From positions 28,110,632 to 28,174,631 of the forward strand of contig JAKSZT010054304.1 of the NCBI GenBank assembly GCA_026826555.1: 64,000 nucleotides of DNA. The letters are read 5' to 3'. Position numbers and translations under genes: made by a program. Under the pieces are notes generated by a model, which had not been told where the DNA came from, ran no database searches, and saw nothing but the letters and a program-made list of their open reading frames with translations. The DNA is from Tolypeutes matacus. Taxonomy: Eukaryota; Chordata; Mammalia; Cingulata; Chlamyphoridae. Position 1 is the stretch's first letter. Every line of letters starts with the position of its first letter. Shown here piece after piece: positions 23,761-35,030 of the stretch.

Positions 23761-26416
23761 CAAAATAGCTAAAGAGTGATTTCACAACCTCATAATTTAT
23801 ATTCCCTGTTAAATATTATTAATTATATTATTAATATATTCTAGGGTTAATTACATTTCATTATATTCTACTTTAGACTTAGTTTTGTCATTAAATAAGT
23901 TGAATTTCATATCATCAATCATTCTGCTTTAGTTTCTCAAGTCACCTTATGTCCAATTGTTGTTTTTACCTTGATAATTTCTTTAAGAAGAGCTTGTGGT
24001 ACAAATTTTGTTTGGTTTATTGCTTGAGTGTTCAAATATGTTTTCCTAAATATTTATCTTTAAATATATTATATTATTCAATTTTTGCTACAGCAAGAAA
24101 CAACCTCGATGTTTCAGATTCAAATTTGTTGGGCTCTCCTGATTTGGGTTGGCTCATTAGGACTTTATGTGGAACCTATACTGAAGTATCAGTTCTTATC
24201 TGGGTTGTGCTGTTCTCGACGCAGAGGACAGAAGAGCAAAAAGGACTGGTGAAAACATGCAATTCCTCTTAGACTTCTGCTGGAAACACTGACATATTTG
24301 TTCTACTGACTAAAGCAGATCACATGGCCATGTGACAGTGTTACATGAGAAAGGGCATGAGTGGAAATTTTATTCCAGGGGAGTGAGTGACTAGCTTTGA
24401 CAATAGTACAATCTAACAGGTTCATTCTATTGCAACAATGAGTCACTTCCCTCTCTTCTGCATGAAAAATAAACTTCCTCTCAAAGAAAGTTACCCCAGA
24501 GAGTTCATATATTCATGGCCTCAGGCTTGAAATATAGGGTCTTGTGATTGGCTTCTATTCATCAAGACCAGATGGCGTATCCCCTAAAAGTGAAGGCCTG
24601 TGAACTAAATAGAGAAAATTAGCATACAATAGTGAAAGGAGGACAGAGCAACTATAGTATACACTCCTATTTGAAAAGAAAAATGGAAGCCACATAGCAG
24701 TCATTGGTCTATAGAGATTTTGAAATACTTGTGGGCAAATAGTGCAAGATTTTCCTGCTTTAGTAATAGAGAATATTCTTTGATTAGGCTTTAGTTTTAC
24801 TCCTGATAGAAATGCATGCTCAACTGTTTTTTGTTTGTTTGTTTGTTTTTAAATCAATAGCTCTTGAATCTGTACTCTGGGAAAGCATTTCCTTTTATAA
24901 CCTTCATTGGCCACATCTGCCCACAAAAATTTGCAAACTCAAATGTATTTTTGGTTCCTGAACCATGATAGTCCCTTTTAATCCAGGTTTCAGGGCTTTT
25001 TAAAATATACTACAATATCAACCCTCTTTAGAGTAACCTTTTATTCCGCTTGTATTTAAGTGCTAGTCACACCTGTAAGACATGTACCTTTCCCTTTAGA
25101 CTTAATTAGAAGTACTTGAGCTTGTCAGGCTTCCAACAGGCTACCCTAAAGTCTTCTTTTCCTAAATCATTTTGTTCACTTGAAATAGTTTACTGAGAGC
25201 CACATTAATCCAAACAGGGGAGAAAATATGTATGGTTTCTATAACTTTCGGTGGTAAAAGTTGAGGCCAACAGATTTCATTTTCTTCTTATAGGCAAACT
25301 GTTCTTTTTGCATGGTTGTCAGCCAAATGAATTTCTTTTAAATCTGAATTATAGCCAGTTTATTTGGACATGCTCCAATGTTGACTATTCCATATTCATT
25401 TTGTTTCTGTATAGAACCTTTACTTAATATTTGTGTGGTAGAGGGCAAGAATAAAAATTGTGTCCCAAATACTGTAACTGAACATCTTTGAAAGTTAATG
25501 ATTCAAGCTAACAAATGTGAATAATGACGTTTCATCTTCCTACCTTGAAAATATAATAATGACCAAAAATGCTACAAAACTTTAAAGTTTTTAATATATT
25601 TAAAACCAATGAGTTTGATCATTATTGAGCCTATCTGAGGACATTGTTTTCCACATGGAAGTGTTTGGATGATTCATAATTTAAAGATATATATGTATTT
25701 TAAATTATTAGATATTTATTGAATATAATTTATTTATATCTTTTAATAGGAAAATCAGAATTATGTTCTTATAGTTAACATGTTCACATATCATGATGTA
25801 TTTACAATATTGCAAATATTAAAATTTTAGATAGATTTTTATATGAATACCAATTTGAAGAAACTATTGACTGCTGAGAAACTGTTGAATGCCCTTGTAA
25901 TTGTCCATAAAATCTTAAAGCTAAACTTATGTTCATAAATAAACTGCACATTTAACATAAAAATGTTCAAATATTGTAATGGTATCACATGATAAATTAT
26001 CACTATTGTAGAATATATTACAAATATTTAATTTTTTCATTTAAATTGTTACCAGATATGTTAAAAATTTTCACTATATTTTAACATACTATATAAATCA
26101 ATACAGTATTTCATAAATTCCTCTTGTTTCAGAAGGAATTTATAACTCTGCCCAGTGCTTGTTTTAATATAACTCTGTTTTACCGTCTTGAAAATGGGTA
26201 CTATGGTTTCATTTTGCACCGGAGACTGGAATGTGTGTAGCTGGTCTGATATGGGATTTAAATTATCGTTTCCTAAAGTTATTAATAGGAAGCAACAATT
26301 GATTTAAAAAGATAAATAAACAGAAACCTCTGGACAATGTATATTCAAATTTCATTCCAATTTCTACCAAGGATAATGATTTACTCTACTATGGCACCTT
26401 GTGCCTTTAATTAAAG
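23761..26416. other. Gene-free AT-rich stretch
   Basis: No coding signal and no repeat that I can name. A (TTTG)n run occurs at about 24825-24846. A 107-residue open frame at 23949-24272 has no recognisable motif. Confidence 0.45.
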
Positions 26417-26649
26417 TCTAATTACTTTTATTTTATTTTATTTTATTTTTTTTTTATTTTTTTTATTTTTTATTTTTAAAGATTTTATTTATTTATTCAT
26501 TTATCCCCCCCTTGCTGCTTGTGCTCGCTGGGTCAGCTAACCACGCCGCGCGGGTGGGCCTGCCTTCACCAGGAGGCCCTGGGGCCTCCCATATGGTAAA
26601 CGGGAGCCCTACTGATTGAGCCACAGCCGCTTCCCTCTAATTACTTTTA
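26417..26649 (-). mobile_element. Xenarthran DAS-type tRNA SINE with 14-bp TSD, B box deleted
   Basis: A 14-bp direct repeat (TCTAATTACTTTTA) at 26417-26430 and 26636-26649 flanks the SINE. On the minus strand it begins GGGAAGCGGCTGTGGCTCA, has a polymerase III A box (TGGCTCAATCAG; plus strand 26612-26623), a tRNA-unrelated body, and an A-rich tail of irregular TTTTA units (plus strand 26431-26476). Compared with the copy at 30345-30536 it lacks about 14 bases exactly where the B box should be (near 26578), so its internal promoter is broken. DAS-type SINEs are, as far as I know, restricted to Xenarthra. Confidence 0.85.
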
Positions 26650-26683
26650 AACCATTTAGTCAGCATTTTCTTTGTGTACCCAA

Positions 26684-26728
26684 GAATGGCTTAACTCAAA
26701 TTGGTTGAAGATTGGAGTTAAGCCATTC
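26684..26728. repeat. Perfect 14-bp inverted repeat with 17-nt loop
   Basis: The arms are GAATGGCTTAACTC (26684-26697) and GAGTTAAGCCATTC (26715-26728), exact reverse complements, separated by 17 nt. Flanking bases do not extend the pairing. It could be the terminal part of a decayed palindromic DNA element or a chance hairpin. No gene is adjacent. Confidence 0.9.
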
Positions 26729-28529
26729 AGAATATATTGCATGAAATCTTTCAATTGTTTGTAAAATGCCACTGTTATTTTACTTTTATTTGAATAATTC
26801 TAATAAAAAAAATTGCTTTGTGAGGTGTAGTTTGAATTTGTTGCTTGGAGATTTATATAAAAGTAAAATCTGTTTATTTTTATATTTTAATTATATCATT
26901 AAAATATTTTGATGAAAATAAAACTCTTTATAACCCCAATGTTCAATGACCATTTATTTGCCAGCATAAGAATTGGTATCATGGTTAATAGATTATACAC
27001 ACACACACCCCTACACACATTTTTAAGATTTACTTGACTTATAATTGCAAAATGTAACTGCTGCAGCAATATGGTATTAATTTATGAGAACTTCCAGAAA
27101 CACAAATTGGAAAATGAATAGCAGCAGTAAAACGGATGCTTGGAACTACTAAGAATCTATATTTCATTATGCATTAATCTATTTAATTCATGTCCATTAG
27201 GTAGGCTTTGATAAGTTAATTATCTTGTCTGTTCTCTAACCTTTTCCACACTCCAAATCAGTATCTGTCTCCACATTGGTGCAACAAAATCCGCAAAATT
27301 TCATGGCATTCTGACATAGTCATCTTTTGTTTTGAGGACATAGGACAAGAGATGTGGAGAAGAGTTTGCCTGTGGCTTGAACAGATATGGTCTTGGAAGA
27401 AATATGGATTACACTGTGTCATTAGTGCACTTTAGTAACAGAAGTGCTCCATATATTCTCTTGTGTGCTCACACACGTTTGGAATGTGATAAACACAACT
27501 TAGTAAACACAGAGTCCAGTAAAGTGGCCCTCTTTCCCTTTTCACTACTGCTTCTTGGATATGTTGTGCCTTTTTAATGTATAATGTTCAATCTTATTTT
27601 ATTTATAGCAAAGTTTTGGTATTCTATCCAGATATATTTTTTCCTGTACCATTATTTGATTCTCTAATTGTAGAATAGTAATTACATATATTTAGAATCC
27701 TCTTTGTCATTATTTTACATATACCATTTTTGACTCTTTGTCCATTTCCATTTCAGTATACTCTTCTTTTTCCATCCTATTCTTTTTTGTCATATTCTGT
27801 TGTGTTTTTTTTTAACAATGTCTAATAACTTTCCATTATCTCCAAATTCCCATCACTTCTGGGAAATTTATTTAGTTTTCTTCTCTTTCTTTACTAGGCT
27901 TTGCCAGTTCATGCTACATCATCTTTTACTGTTTTGCCTTAGATACCATAGATTCTTGTTTCTGCCTTTTGTTGTTGCTTTACAAAGAAAAATCTATTCA
28001 TTGAACATACTTTAATTCAAGACAGTACATTTGCATGTAAAATTTTCAGTGGTTCCAAGGAAATATTTTTTTTTCTGGTGAAATTACCTTTTTCTATATC
28101 TTTCCTTATTTTCTTGTATTTTACTTGTTTCTTGTATATTTTTACGTATCTTATATTAGTTCATTTTTACGTATCTGCTCTTACTCTTCTATAAATATTG
28201 TAAGCTCTTCTTTGACAGCTTTTTTCAAGGTTTATGTGGGAAATAAGTTATGGACATGTATTAGGAGGAAATCTCTTGGGTCATACCCAGGATTGTGTGT
28301 GTATGTGTGTGTGTGTGTACATGAGAGAGCAAGGATAGTGACAGAAAGTGCGAAGAAACGTTTCTGATGTGGTTCCAAACTTTTCCCAGTAGATACCACA
28401 CATTCTTCAATTATGGATTAATAAGATCTAAAAATGAAAGAGTGTACACTGTTGTCAAGATATTGATGGAAATCCAGTGTTGCTTCAAATACAAATATAA
28501 AGTTATCAGTGGCCACAGTGTGGTTTATA
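26729..28529. other. Gene-free stretch with CA and GT microsatellites
   Basis: Contains a short CA-rich run at about 26997-27009 and a GT run at about 28297-28319. T-rich sequence at 27590-28250 may be part of an old antisense LINE but I cannot place it. Open frames there translate to hydrophobic low-complexity peptides. Confidence 0.45.
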
Positions 28530-29166
28530 CTTGTGGAAGATTGATAATATTTATGAATTCTAAAAAGGAGATATTGATTATGTTTGTAAACTTGTCCATT
28601 CCTCTGGGTGTGATACTCTTTGATTGTATTAGATTCAGCTGAGATGTCTTTGATTAAATTATGCTGAGATTAGGGCATGCAGGGTTGTTTTCCTACCACC
28701 TTGGTGGGCTGATAAAACAGACTCACACACAGAATAGATACACAGAGAAGCAGATATGTGAGAAAAGAGAGACAGCTCCATTAGCCATGGCAGAGGCTCT
28801 GAGAGGAGAGATGAGCCTGATAGTCTACAGCTGACCTTGTGAAGAGAGCAGAGCAGCTGAGCCCAGAAAGAAACAAGCTCCAAGGAAAGAGACGAGGTTT
28901 ATGCCAGCCTACAGCTGACATCAGAAGAAGCTGGGACACGGAGCCTTAAGAGGAAGAAGGAAGGCTAAACCCTTGCAGGCATTGCCCACCATCTTACTTC
29001 AACATGTGGCAACAGACTCTGGGTGAGAAACTACCTCTTATGGTATCTTGAGTTGGATTCTTTAGGGCCTTGAGACTGTAAGCTTCTCTACCAAATAAAT
29101 ACTCTTTATAAAAGCCAACAGAGTTCTGGAACTTTGTGTAAGCAACCCTTTGGCTGACTAATACAA
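28530..29166 (+). mobile_element. MaLR-type solo LTR
   Basis: Related to the LTRs at 2301-2768 and 3736-4282. It shares the AAAAAGGAGATATTGATTATG-like start, the TGGTGGGCTGATAAAACAGAC block at about 28702-28722, a purine-rich middle, AATAAA at about 29095, and the end TTTGGCTGACTAATACAA. Nothing resembling an internal region follows, so it is a solo LTR. The 74-residue antisense frame inside is fortuitous. Confidence 0.75.
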
Positions 29167-29229
29167 TATTCTAGGCAGGAAAAGATTAAAACAATATTTC
29201 TTGGTAAGGAATAATAATAATTTCCAATC

Positions 29230-29385
29230 CTTAATAACATATCTATGTTTCAGAGACTGTTCTAAATATTATATATATATTTTACTCACAATTTTATGAC
29301 ATAGTTGCAATTCTTATCTCACTTTACAGATGAAAAAAGTAAGGCACAATTTGATTAAGTAACTTGCCCACCATTATAGGTATTC
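29230..29385 (-). repeat. MIR SINE, antisense
   Basis: The plus strand reads ATCTCACTTTACAGATGAAAA followed by AGTAAGGCACAATTTGATT and AAGTAACTTGCCCACCATTATAGG, an almost complete match to the antisense MIR core. Confidence 0.8.
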
Positions 29386-30331
29386 AGTTTTTTTTATTTT
29401 CTCCCTCCCAGCAGATTGTTATACAACTATCTATTTGGGACCGCTAATGGGGGAATCGAGATTACATACAGAAATATAGAGGGTCTTTGGTACATGGGTT
29501 TTTTGACTGAGACTGGGGAGGAATCTTTCCAGTCCCAAGATTTTTTTAATGTCTAAGTATTTTGACAACAAAGTCTACCGTCATCAGTTAAATTTTCTGT
29601 GAATAAAAGAAGAAAATTGTCTTGCAATCATGGAACAAATTAACTTATCTAGAAGAAAACATTAAAAAATTTATTAGCAACTCATACCAGAGAATATTTT
29701 AATTGGTTACAGCTATGTTAAAGAAAGAAATCACATATAGTCTATTGTCACATATTCAACAATATTTACATGATAACATTTTCCATTATATTCCATTTCT
29801 CTAAAAGTTGGGAAATCACATATGCTAAATATCTAAGGCAGCATTTAATGTTGTCGTTCTCACCCAAAGTCAAGAAAGCAAGCATCCAAATGAGGCCCCA
29901 AATAAGTGTCTAAATATAAGTAAACCATTTTTAACTATGAACTTTCTGTATTCTGATAGTTTCACTTTTACCCTATGGTAAGTGGAGATCCAGTCAAAGT
30001 TTTAAGAAGACAGTGAGGAACCTATTCAATAGTTTAAAGTAAAAAACTAGGACACCTTATTTAGTGAAAATGCCAATAAAAAGTAATAAAATCTATATGT
30101 GTACATATATTTGTATAAAAAAGGACAATTTGTATTAAAAACTTGATATACACATAATTGTTAACAATAGTTAACATTGAAGAGAGAAAGGTAAATCTAT
30201 CAATTTTGCCATAAACACTTAATATTGTTGAATTGTTGCATAGAGTACAGTTGATTTGAAAGAACTTTACTAAGTGAATCAGGAAAAACAGGAATTTGAG
30301 TCCAATTGTGTATGCCTAATAAGCAAGAGCA
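29386..30331. other. Unassigned AT-rich spacer
   Basis: No gene or named repeat detected. Confidence 0.45.
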
Positions 30332-30549
30332 AAGAGTAAAATATATATATATATATTTTTTTTTTAAAGATTTTATTTATTTATTCATTTATGCCCCCCT
30401 TGCTGCTTATGCTCACTGGGTCAGCTAACCACGCCGTGCAGGCAGGCTTGCCTTCACCAGGAGGCCCCAGGAACCGAACCCGGGGCCTCCCATATGGTAA
30501 ACGGGAGCCCTACTGATTGAGCCACAGCCGCTTCCCAAGAGTAAAATAT
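30332..30549 (-). mobile_element. Xenarthran DAS-type tRNA SINE with 13-bp TSD
   Basis: A 13-bp direct repeat (AAGAGTAAAATAT) lies at 30332-30344 and 30537-30549. On the minus strand the SINE starts GGGAAGCGGCTGTGGCTCA, with A box TGGCTCAATCAG (plus 30513-30524) and B box GGTTCGGTTCC (plus 30470-30480). The body is followed by a TAAATAAATAAAATC segment and an A-rich tail (plus T tract near 30356-30366). Both polymerase III boxes are intact. It is the same subfamily as the SINE at 26.4 kb and serves as reference for that copy's deletion. Confidence 0.9.
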
Positions 30550-31663
30550 TTTTAATAAATTAGATTTGTAGCTTGGATGGATTTTGTTGATTTTGACTTT
30601 TTAAACTGAGATCAAGAATACAAAGTTGGTGATGTCCACTCCACCTCCAAGTGAGAGAGGGCTTATATCCCATGGATATGGTGGGTGGGATGATCCTGCC
30701 TGCAGATGCAGGCCCTCTCCATTCCCTGGGATGGCCATTGCCCATTGTTGTCTCCTCACCAGGTGACTTGGACAAGTCCATTGAGCTGTAGGGTAGGAGT
30801 TGCAGCTCCACTGAGATTCCATGCACACCTGGCACATAGGTAGGCCAGAGGCTCCAGTCTCTGGAAGTATACCTAAAAACTTCAGCATCACATATTGGTT
30901 TGAATAGAAGGGACTGATGAACCATGTGTAGGGAGGACTTATTTGAGTCCAATTCTGTCACTCTCAGGAGCACAGATTCCAAAATAGAGCCCACTGATAA
31001 GGCATCAGTCTCTGGGTCTATCCCCACTTACATAGGACCTGGGTGTCTCCAGAGCTCTCAGGAGCCCCTCTGTGTGGGGTGATAGGCACTTAGATGTTCT
31101 ATGAGCTCCTACTGAGGTGTGCATAAGCGTTACCTCTGGGATGACCTCCCGACTCCCTTTGAAGCCTCTTAACCACTTGAACTCATTTGTCTTTACCTTT
31201 TCCCCCTTTAATTCAAGGTCTTTTTCCAGTTGTGTTGCCAGTTGGCACTTGGTATTAATCCCTCGTTGCCAGGGAGGCTCATCCCCGGGAGTCATGTCCC
31301 ACATTGGGGGGAAGGTAATGCAATCATATGTTGAGTTTGGCTTAGAGAGAGGCCACATTTGAGCAACAAGGAGGCTCTCATGTGGCAACCCTAAGGCACC
31401 CCACAACTGCAGGCTAAGTCTCAGTTACAAGAGCAAAGACTCACAAGGGTAGTCATCAATAAAAAGAACACTTCAGTGGGTCATCCTCTTTTGACAGACA
31501 CTGTCCCTGCACTCAGAGGACTATTGCTGCTCCCTTGGAGACTGTGGCAGAGCTCTCCAGGCTAGGAATTCAGATTCCCTCATTTATTGTGTGATTGTCC
31601 ACCCATCGTGACCATGCCCCATCTTTTGATCTTTTGAATGATTTTGTATATCTTTCATGTATA

Positions 31664-31697
31664 TTCAGATGAACTAATTCCCATTAGTTCATCTGAA
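31664..31697 (+). other. Perfect 15-bp hairpin inside the retroposon
   Basis: Arm TTCAGATGAACTAAT (31664-31678), loop TCCC (31679-31682), arm ATTAGTTCATCTGAA (31683-31697). The arms are exactly complementary and would form a stable stem in the RNA of the uninverted retroposon copy. Copy 1 lacks this block, so conservation cannot be tested inside the window. Confidence 0.9.
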
Positions 31698-32154
31698 ACC
31701 CCCCTCCCAGACACCCCCCACCAATAATCCCCTGCAGTACCCATTGTAACCCTTCTGTGATCCAAATCCTCCATGAACATGTCCCAGTCCCCTCAGGATT
31801 AAGGGAAGAACTATGGACTAGAGTGGACTTGATGGTATTCTCTTGTTCACATATGGTGATTCTAGCAATGCAAGAAATTATAACAATGAGGTGGAGCCAG
31901 TGGTCACTTGACACTTTTGGGGCAGGGAGGGGATATGCACTTGAAATACCGGGGCTTCATTAGGATTTGAAGGTTGTCCTGAGTACCGCTGTGGCAGCGG
32001 ATGTAGGCCATTTTAAATCAGCACACACCACTCAGAACTGTGTGGGAGAGAGTGTGGCGTACGATGTGAACTGTGGTCTATGGTTGATGGCAAGGCCCCA
32101 GGATGTGTAAGTCCATTGAGGGTGGTGGGCCACACTTGTGGGAGATGTTTGTGT

Positions 32155-32183
32155 GGGATGTGGTGGGAGGTGTGGGAGGTGGG
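32155..32183 (+). other. Potential G-quadruplex near retroposon 3' end
   Basis: Four GGG runs at 32155-32157, 32165-32167, 32174-32176 and 32181-32183 with loops of 7, 6 and 4 nt satisfy the usual quadruplex rule. The same G-rich tract is preserved on the minus strand in copy 1 (CCC runs around 10853-10882). A G-rich tract near the 3' end is also a known feature of mammalian L1 3' UTRs. Confidence 0.65.
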
Positions 32184-32397
32184 CAACATGGGAATCCCAG
32201 TGGGTTCCATGTAATATTTTGGGTAATCTAAGCACCTCTTAAAATATATTTATATATATATATAAATAACATTTTTGTAAGCAAATACACATATATGCAT
32301 ATATATTTATATATCATTTTGCAAATGTTGGTATGTATTGTGAAAAGTTTGATTTTTACCCCCAATTAAAAAAAAAAAAAAAAGAATACAAAGTTGG

Positions 32398-32649
32398 CAG
32401 TGTTGTTTTTTTTTTCCTTAAAATTATTCTTTCCTAACTGACTTAAATAAAATGCCTCCTCTTAAACAAAATTCTCCAGAAATTGATTCTTCCAAAATTC
32501 CATAGGACTTTGAACATTTTATTTTCCCACATATATATATATATATATATTTCCCTACATTAAAAATCATTTTTTTCCTGTAAAATTTTCTTTGAGTTTG
32601 TTATCTCCCCCGTGAGGATGGTAGGGAAATTTTTTATATGGAAGTCTTA
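32398..32649. other. Spacer with TA microsatellite
   Basis: Contains (TA)n at about 32531-32550; otherwise nothing recognised. Confidence 0.5.
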
Positions 32650-32810
32650 TGATGTTTGGAAAACATATACCTTGTGATCAGAGACAATCTATAATAGCTA
32701 GATAAAACTGGGTAAATTGCTGAACCTTTGCTGAAATTCAGTTTCCTTGTTTGTGAAACAAATAATATCTGTTTCATATTATTGTAAGGAGTAAATATCA
32801 TTTTTGGTAC
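32650..32810 (+). repeat. MIR SINE, sense
   Basis: GGTAAATTGCTGAACCTTTG followed by AATTCAGTTTCCTTGTTTGTG and AATAATATCTGTTTCATATTATTGTAAGGAG matches the order of the sense MIR core ('acttaacctct…cagtttcctcatctgtaaaatggg…cctacctcatagggttg'). Confidence 0.65.
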
Positions 32811-34149
32811 CATGTTATATATGTTATTTCATTATTTTTCAAATTCATCTTTCTATCTCCTACATCCCCTTGCTTATTTCCTTTGTGCAGAGTAAATGTG
32901 CATGTGTGTGTTTGTGTAGGACTCAGTAGATCATTTCTCATTTCTTTATGTACTTGTCAAACAAGTCCAAGCTCATATTTGGTATTGTTTTTACAGAAAT
33001 GTGTATGGTGTCTATAAAATTGATTAAAAAGTCTTTACCTTAGGAGTCCAGATTTTCTAATATTAACACATTACAAAGAAATGCCATTTTGACACAGTGC
33101 CTTGTTAACTACAGGGATCTGTCAGCATTGACAAAATAGTAAGCCTGTGGACAAGCAGAAAAATTTTAACAGAATTCATTTCTTCAAGGTGTTTCCCGCA
33201 GTTGGATTGCAACTGCAGTGGTTGGGGGCTGATGGAGGAAGTGGGTTAGGGAGTGGGGTGAGTGAGAACCTGTGAGAAAAACAAAGCCATTTGCCCTACA
33301 GATCACTCACCTCTTCTATTATGGTTCATAACAATCACAACTGTTGGATTACAAAATAGTAATAGTACAAAATAAATGTTTTAATAGAATCATTTTCTCT
33401 TTCACTGTGAAGTGAGAAAATAAATTAGTATTCCAAAATTCAATTTAAACTGATTCATGAAATAAACATCAGCATTTGTGTTTTACCCAAAGGCAATTAT
33501 CTACAAATGGTCAGTCTTTCTATTTAAATAATAAGTGAAGGACTAAGTATTTATGTGTTTTTAATGCTACTGCAATAAAATCATGAATCATTTAATTATA
33601 ATGCTCAAACTTTTCATTTTAATAGGAGTAACCATCATCACAACAATCATTAAGAGGCCTTGGTAAAACCTCATTTCACCATGATGACTTTGCCCACTGA
33701 GAGATTTAAGGGAGCCTGATGGAGCCCCGCATCTGTTTTGGGTAAGTCATTTCTCTCTGTCATAATACCATCTTTCTCATCATTCATTCTACCTAAGAAA
33801 TTAATTCCTAGAAAGAGTCACAGATTACAACTGTTACTCAAATCACGCTATGAGAAGAAAGAACAGAACTAATTCTACTACTTGTTGCACACTTATTTAT
33901 TCAGCTGTTACATGAACTCTAAAATTTCAGGTGATACATTACCATATGGACTCATCCAAATAGTTCTGTATACTCCCTAATTTGAACTAATCTCCCAGCC
34001 CTTCATGTTCCACAAATATTTTCATTATATCCTCTACAATTGACAATGAAATCCTTTAGATTTTCAACAGTTTCTCTATCTTTCTTTTACCTTCTTGATC
34101 CAAATTAAACCCAGGAGATAAAACAGCCATCACTTCCCTGTAGACTTCT
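32811..34149. other. Unassigned spacer
   Basis: No gene or named repeat detected. The sequence around 33181-33245 is more GC-rich than its surroundings but has no open frame. Confidence 0.45.
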
Positions 34150-35030
34150 CATGCAGAGGCTGTTTCTTTCCTCATACCTTGTGTATCAGTCCCTGGAGCT
34201 GATTCCTTCCTCTTCCTCCTTCCAGACTATTTCTCATCTCTTCATTCTCTAAAAAACTGATGGAAAGAAAATCGTTTCTTTAAAGCTTATGCCATCAGAC
34301 CAAAGCATATCCTTGCCACAATCATTTACTAATTTCTCAATCTTTCTTAGCTATTGACGATTTTAAGGCTTTAACACCGGGTTCACATCTATCTCTCAGT
34401 AAGTGTTCCTTTCTTCACTTCTGGTTATTTCAACATCCATGTTGACAAAACATCCAATTTTTTGGTCTCTGATTCCTCTCACCATAATTATCTTTTCTCC
34501 ATAACACCTTATCTACAATTATAGTATAGAATCTCTTACTACCTATTACTGTATACTGTAAAAAAGATTTTAATATTAAGTACCAAGCTTACCAAATACC
34601 AGCTCCTAATTTCCTGCTCATTTTCAGCAGTAACCCTAATCCACCGATATTCAGGTTTATTGAGGCCTTTAATCCTGACATTCGTCAGTATTTATTATCC
34701 CACTCATGCCCTCATACTCCTCCTTAATCCAGCTTAGGTGCCATGTCCCTCACGCCTTCATCTTCTCCTACAATGGTCTTGTCCATCTGTCCCTTGTTTT
34801 GAGTCAACTGACAGACTAACTATTTCATACCTGCATCTGAGAATTAGAATATATCTGGAGAAAAAAATCACTGGTTTCAATTTAAAATTGTTACTAGAAA
34901 TCTCAAGAATTTTCTCAGGACACCCTGAAAATTTACTCCATTTTCTGTCCCACTGTCTGAGAAGATATTATTCTGTGCACTTCCGCAGTGATGAATACAG
35001 GCCATTGTGTATTTTGTCATAACCTACAAA
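34150..35030 (+). mobile_element. Possible L2/CR1-like LINE remnant
   Basis: At about 34423-34446 the plus strand encodes GYFNIHVD, resembling the GDFNIHVD endonuclease motif of L2/CR1 LINEs but with the catalytic aspartate replaced by tyrosine. The surrounding pyrimidine-rich sequence fits an L2 ORF2 5' region. Frame breaks are frequent. The 94-residue open frame at 34738-35022 may be part of the same relic. Low certainty. Confidence 0.4.

Larger units (their letters stand above)
30614..32397 (+). mobile_element. Unrecognised poly(A) retroposon, copy 2, uninverted (about 1.75 kb)
   Basis: A perfect 16-bp direct repeat (AAGAATACAAAGTTGG) at 30614-30629 and 32382-32397 brackets an insert that ends in a plus-strand poly(A) tail (32368-32381). 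The nick site TC|AAGAAT is L1-like. Three blocks can be defined against copy 1: 30630-31004 (direct match), 31005-31781 (absent from copy 1) and 31782-32370 (matches copy 1 in inverted sense). No L1 ORF, reverse transcriptase, LTR or tRNA promoter is visible. The longest open frames (155 and 133 residues, both antisense) show no motif, so it appears non-coding and dependent on L1. The 3' third holds (TA)n tracts and a G-rich quadruplex candidate. It may be a processed non-coding RNA or a lineage-specific retroposon family that I cannot name. Confidence 0.8.

Noticed and set aside
28290..28367. GT-repeat-coded VCVCV peptide
   Set aside because: This is translation of a dinucleotide microsatellite.
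30560..31406. 155- and 133-residue antisense open frames in retroposon copy 2
   Set aside because: They are antisense to the poly(A)-defined transcript, are not maintained in full in copy 1, and show no motif.
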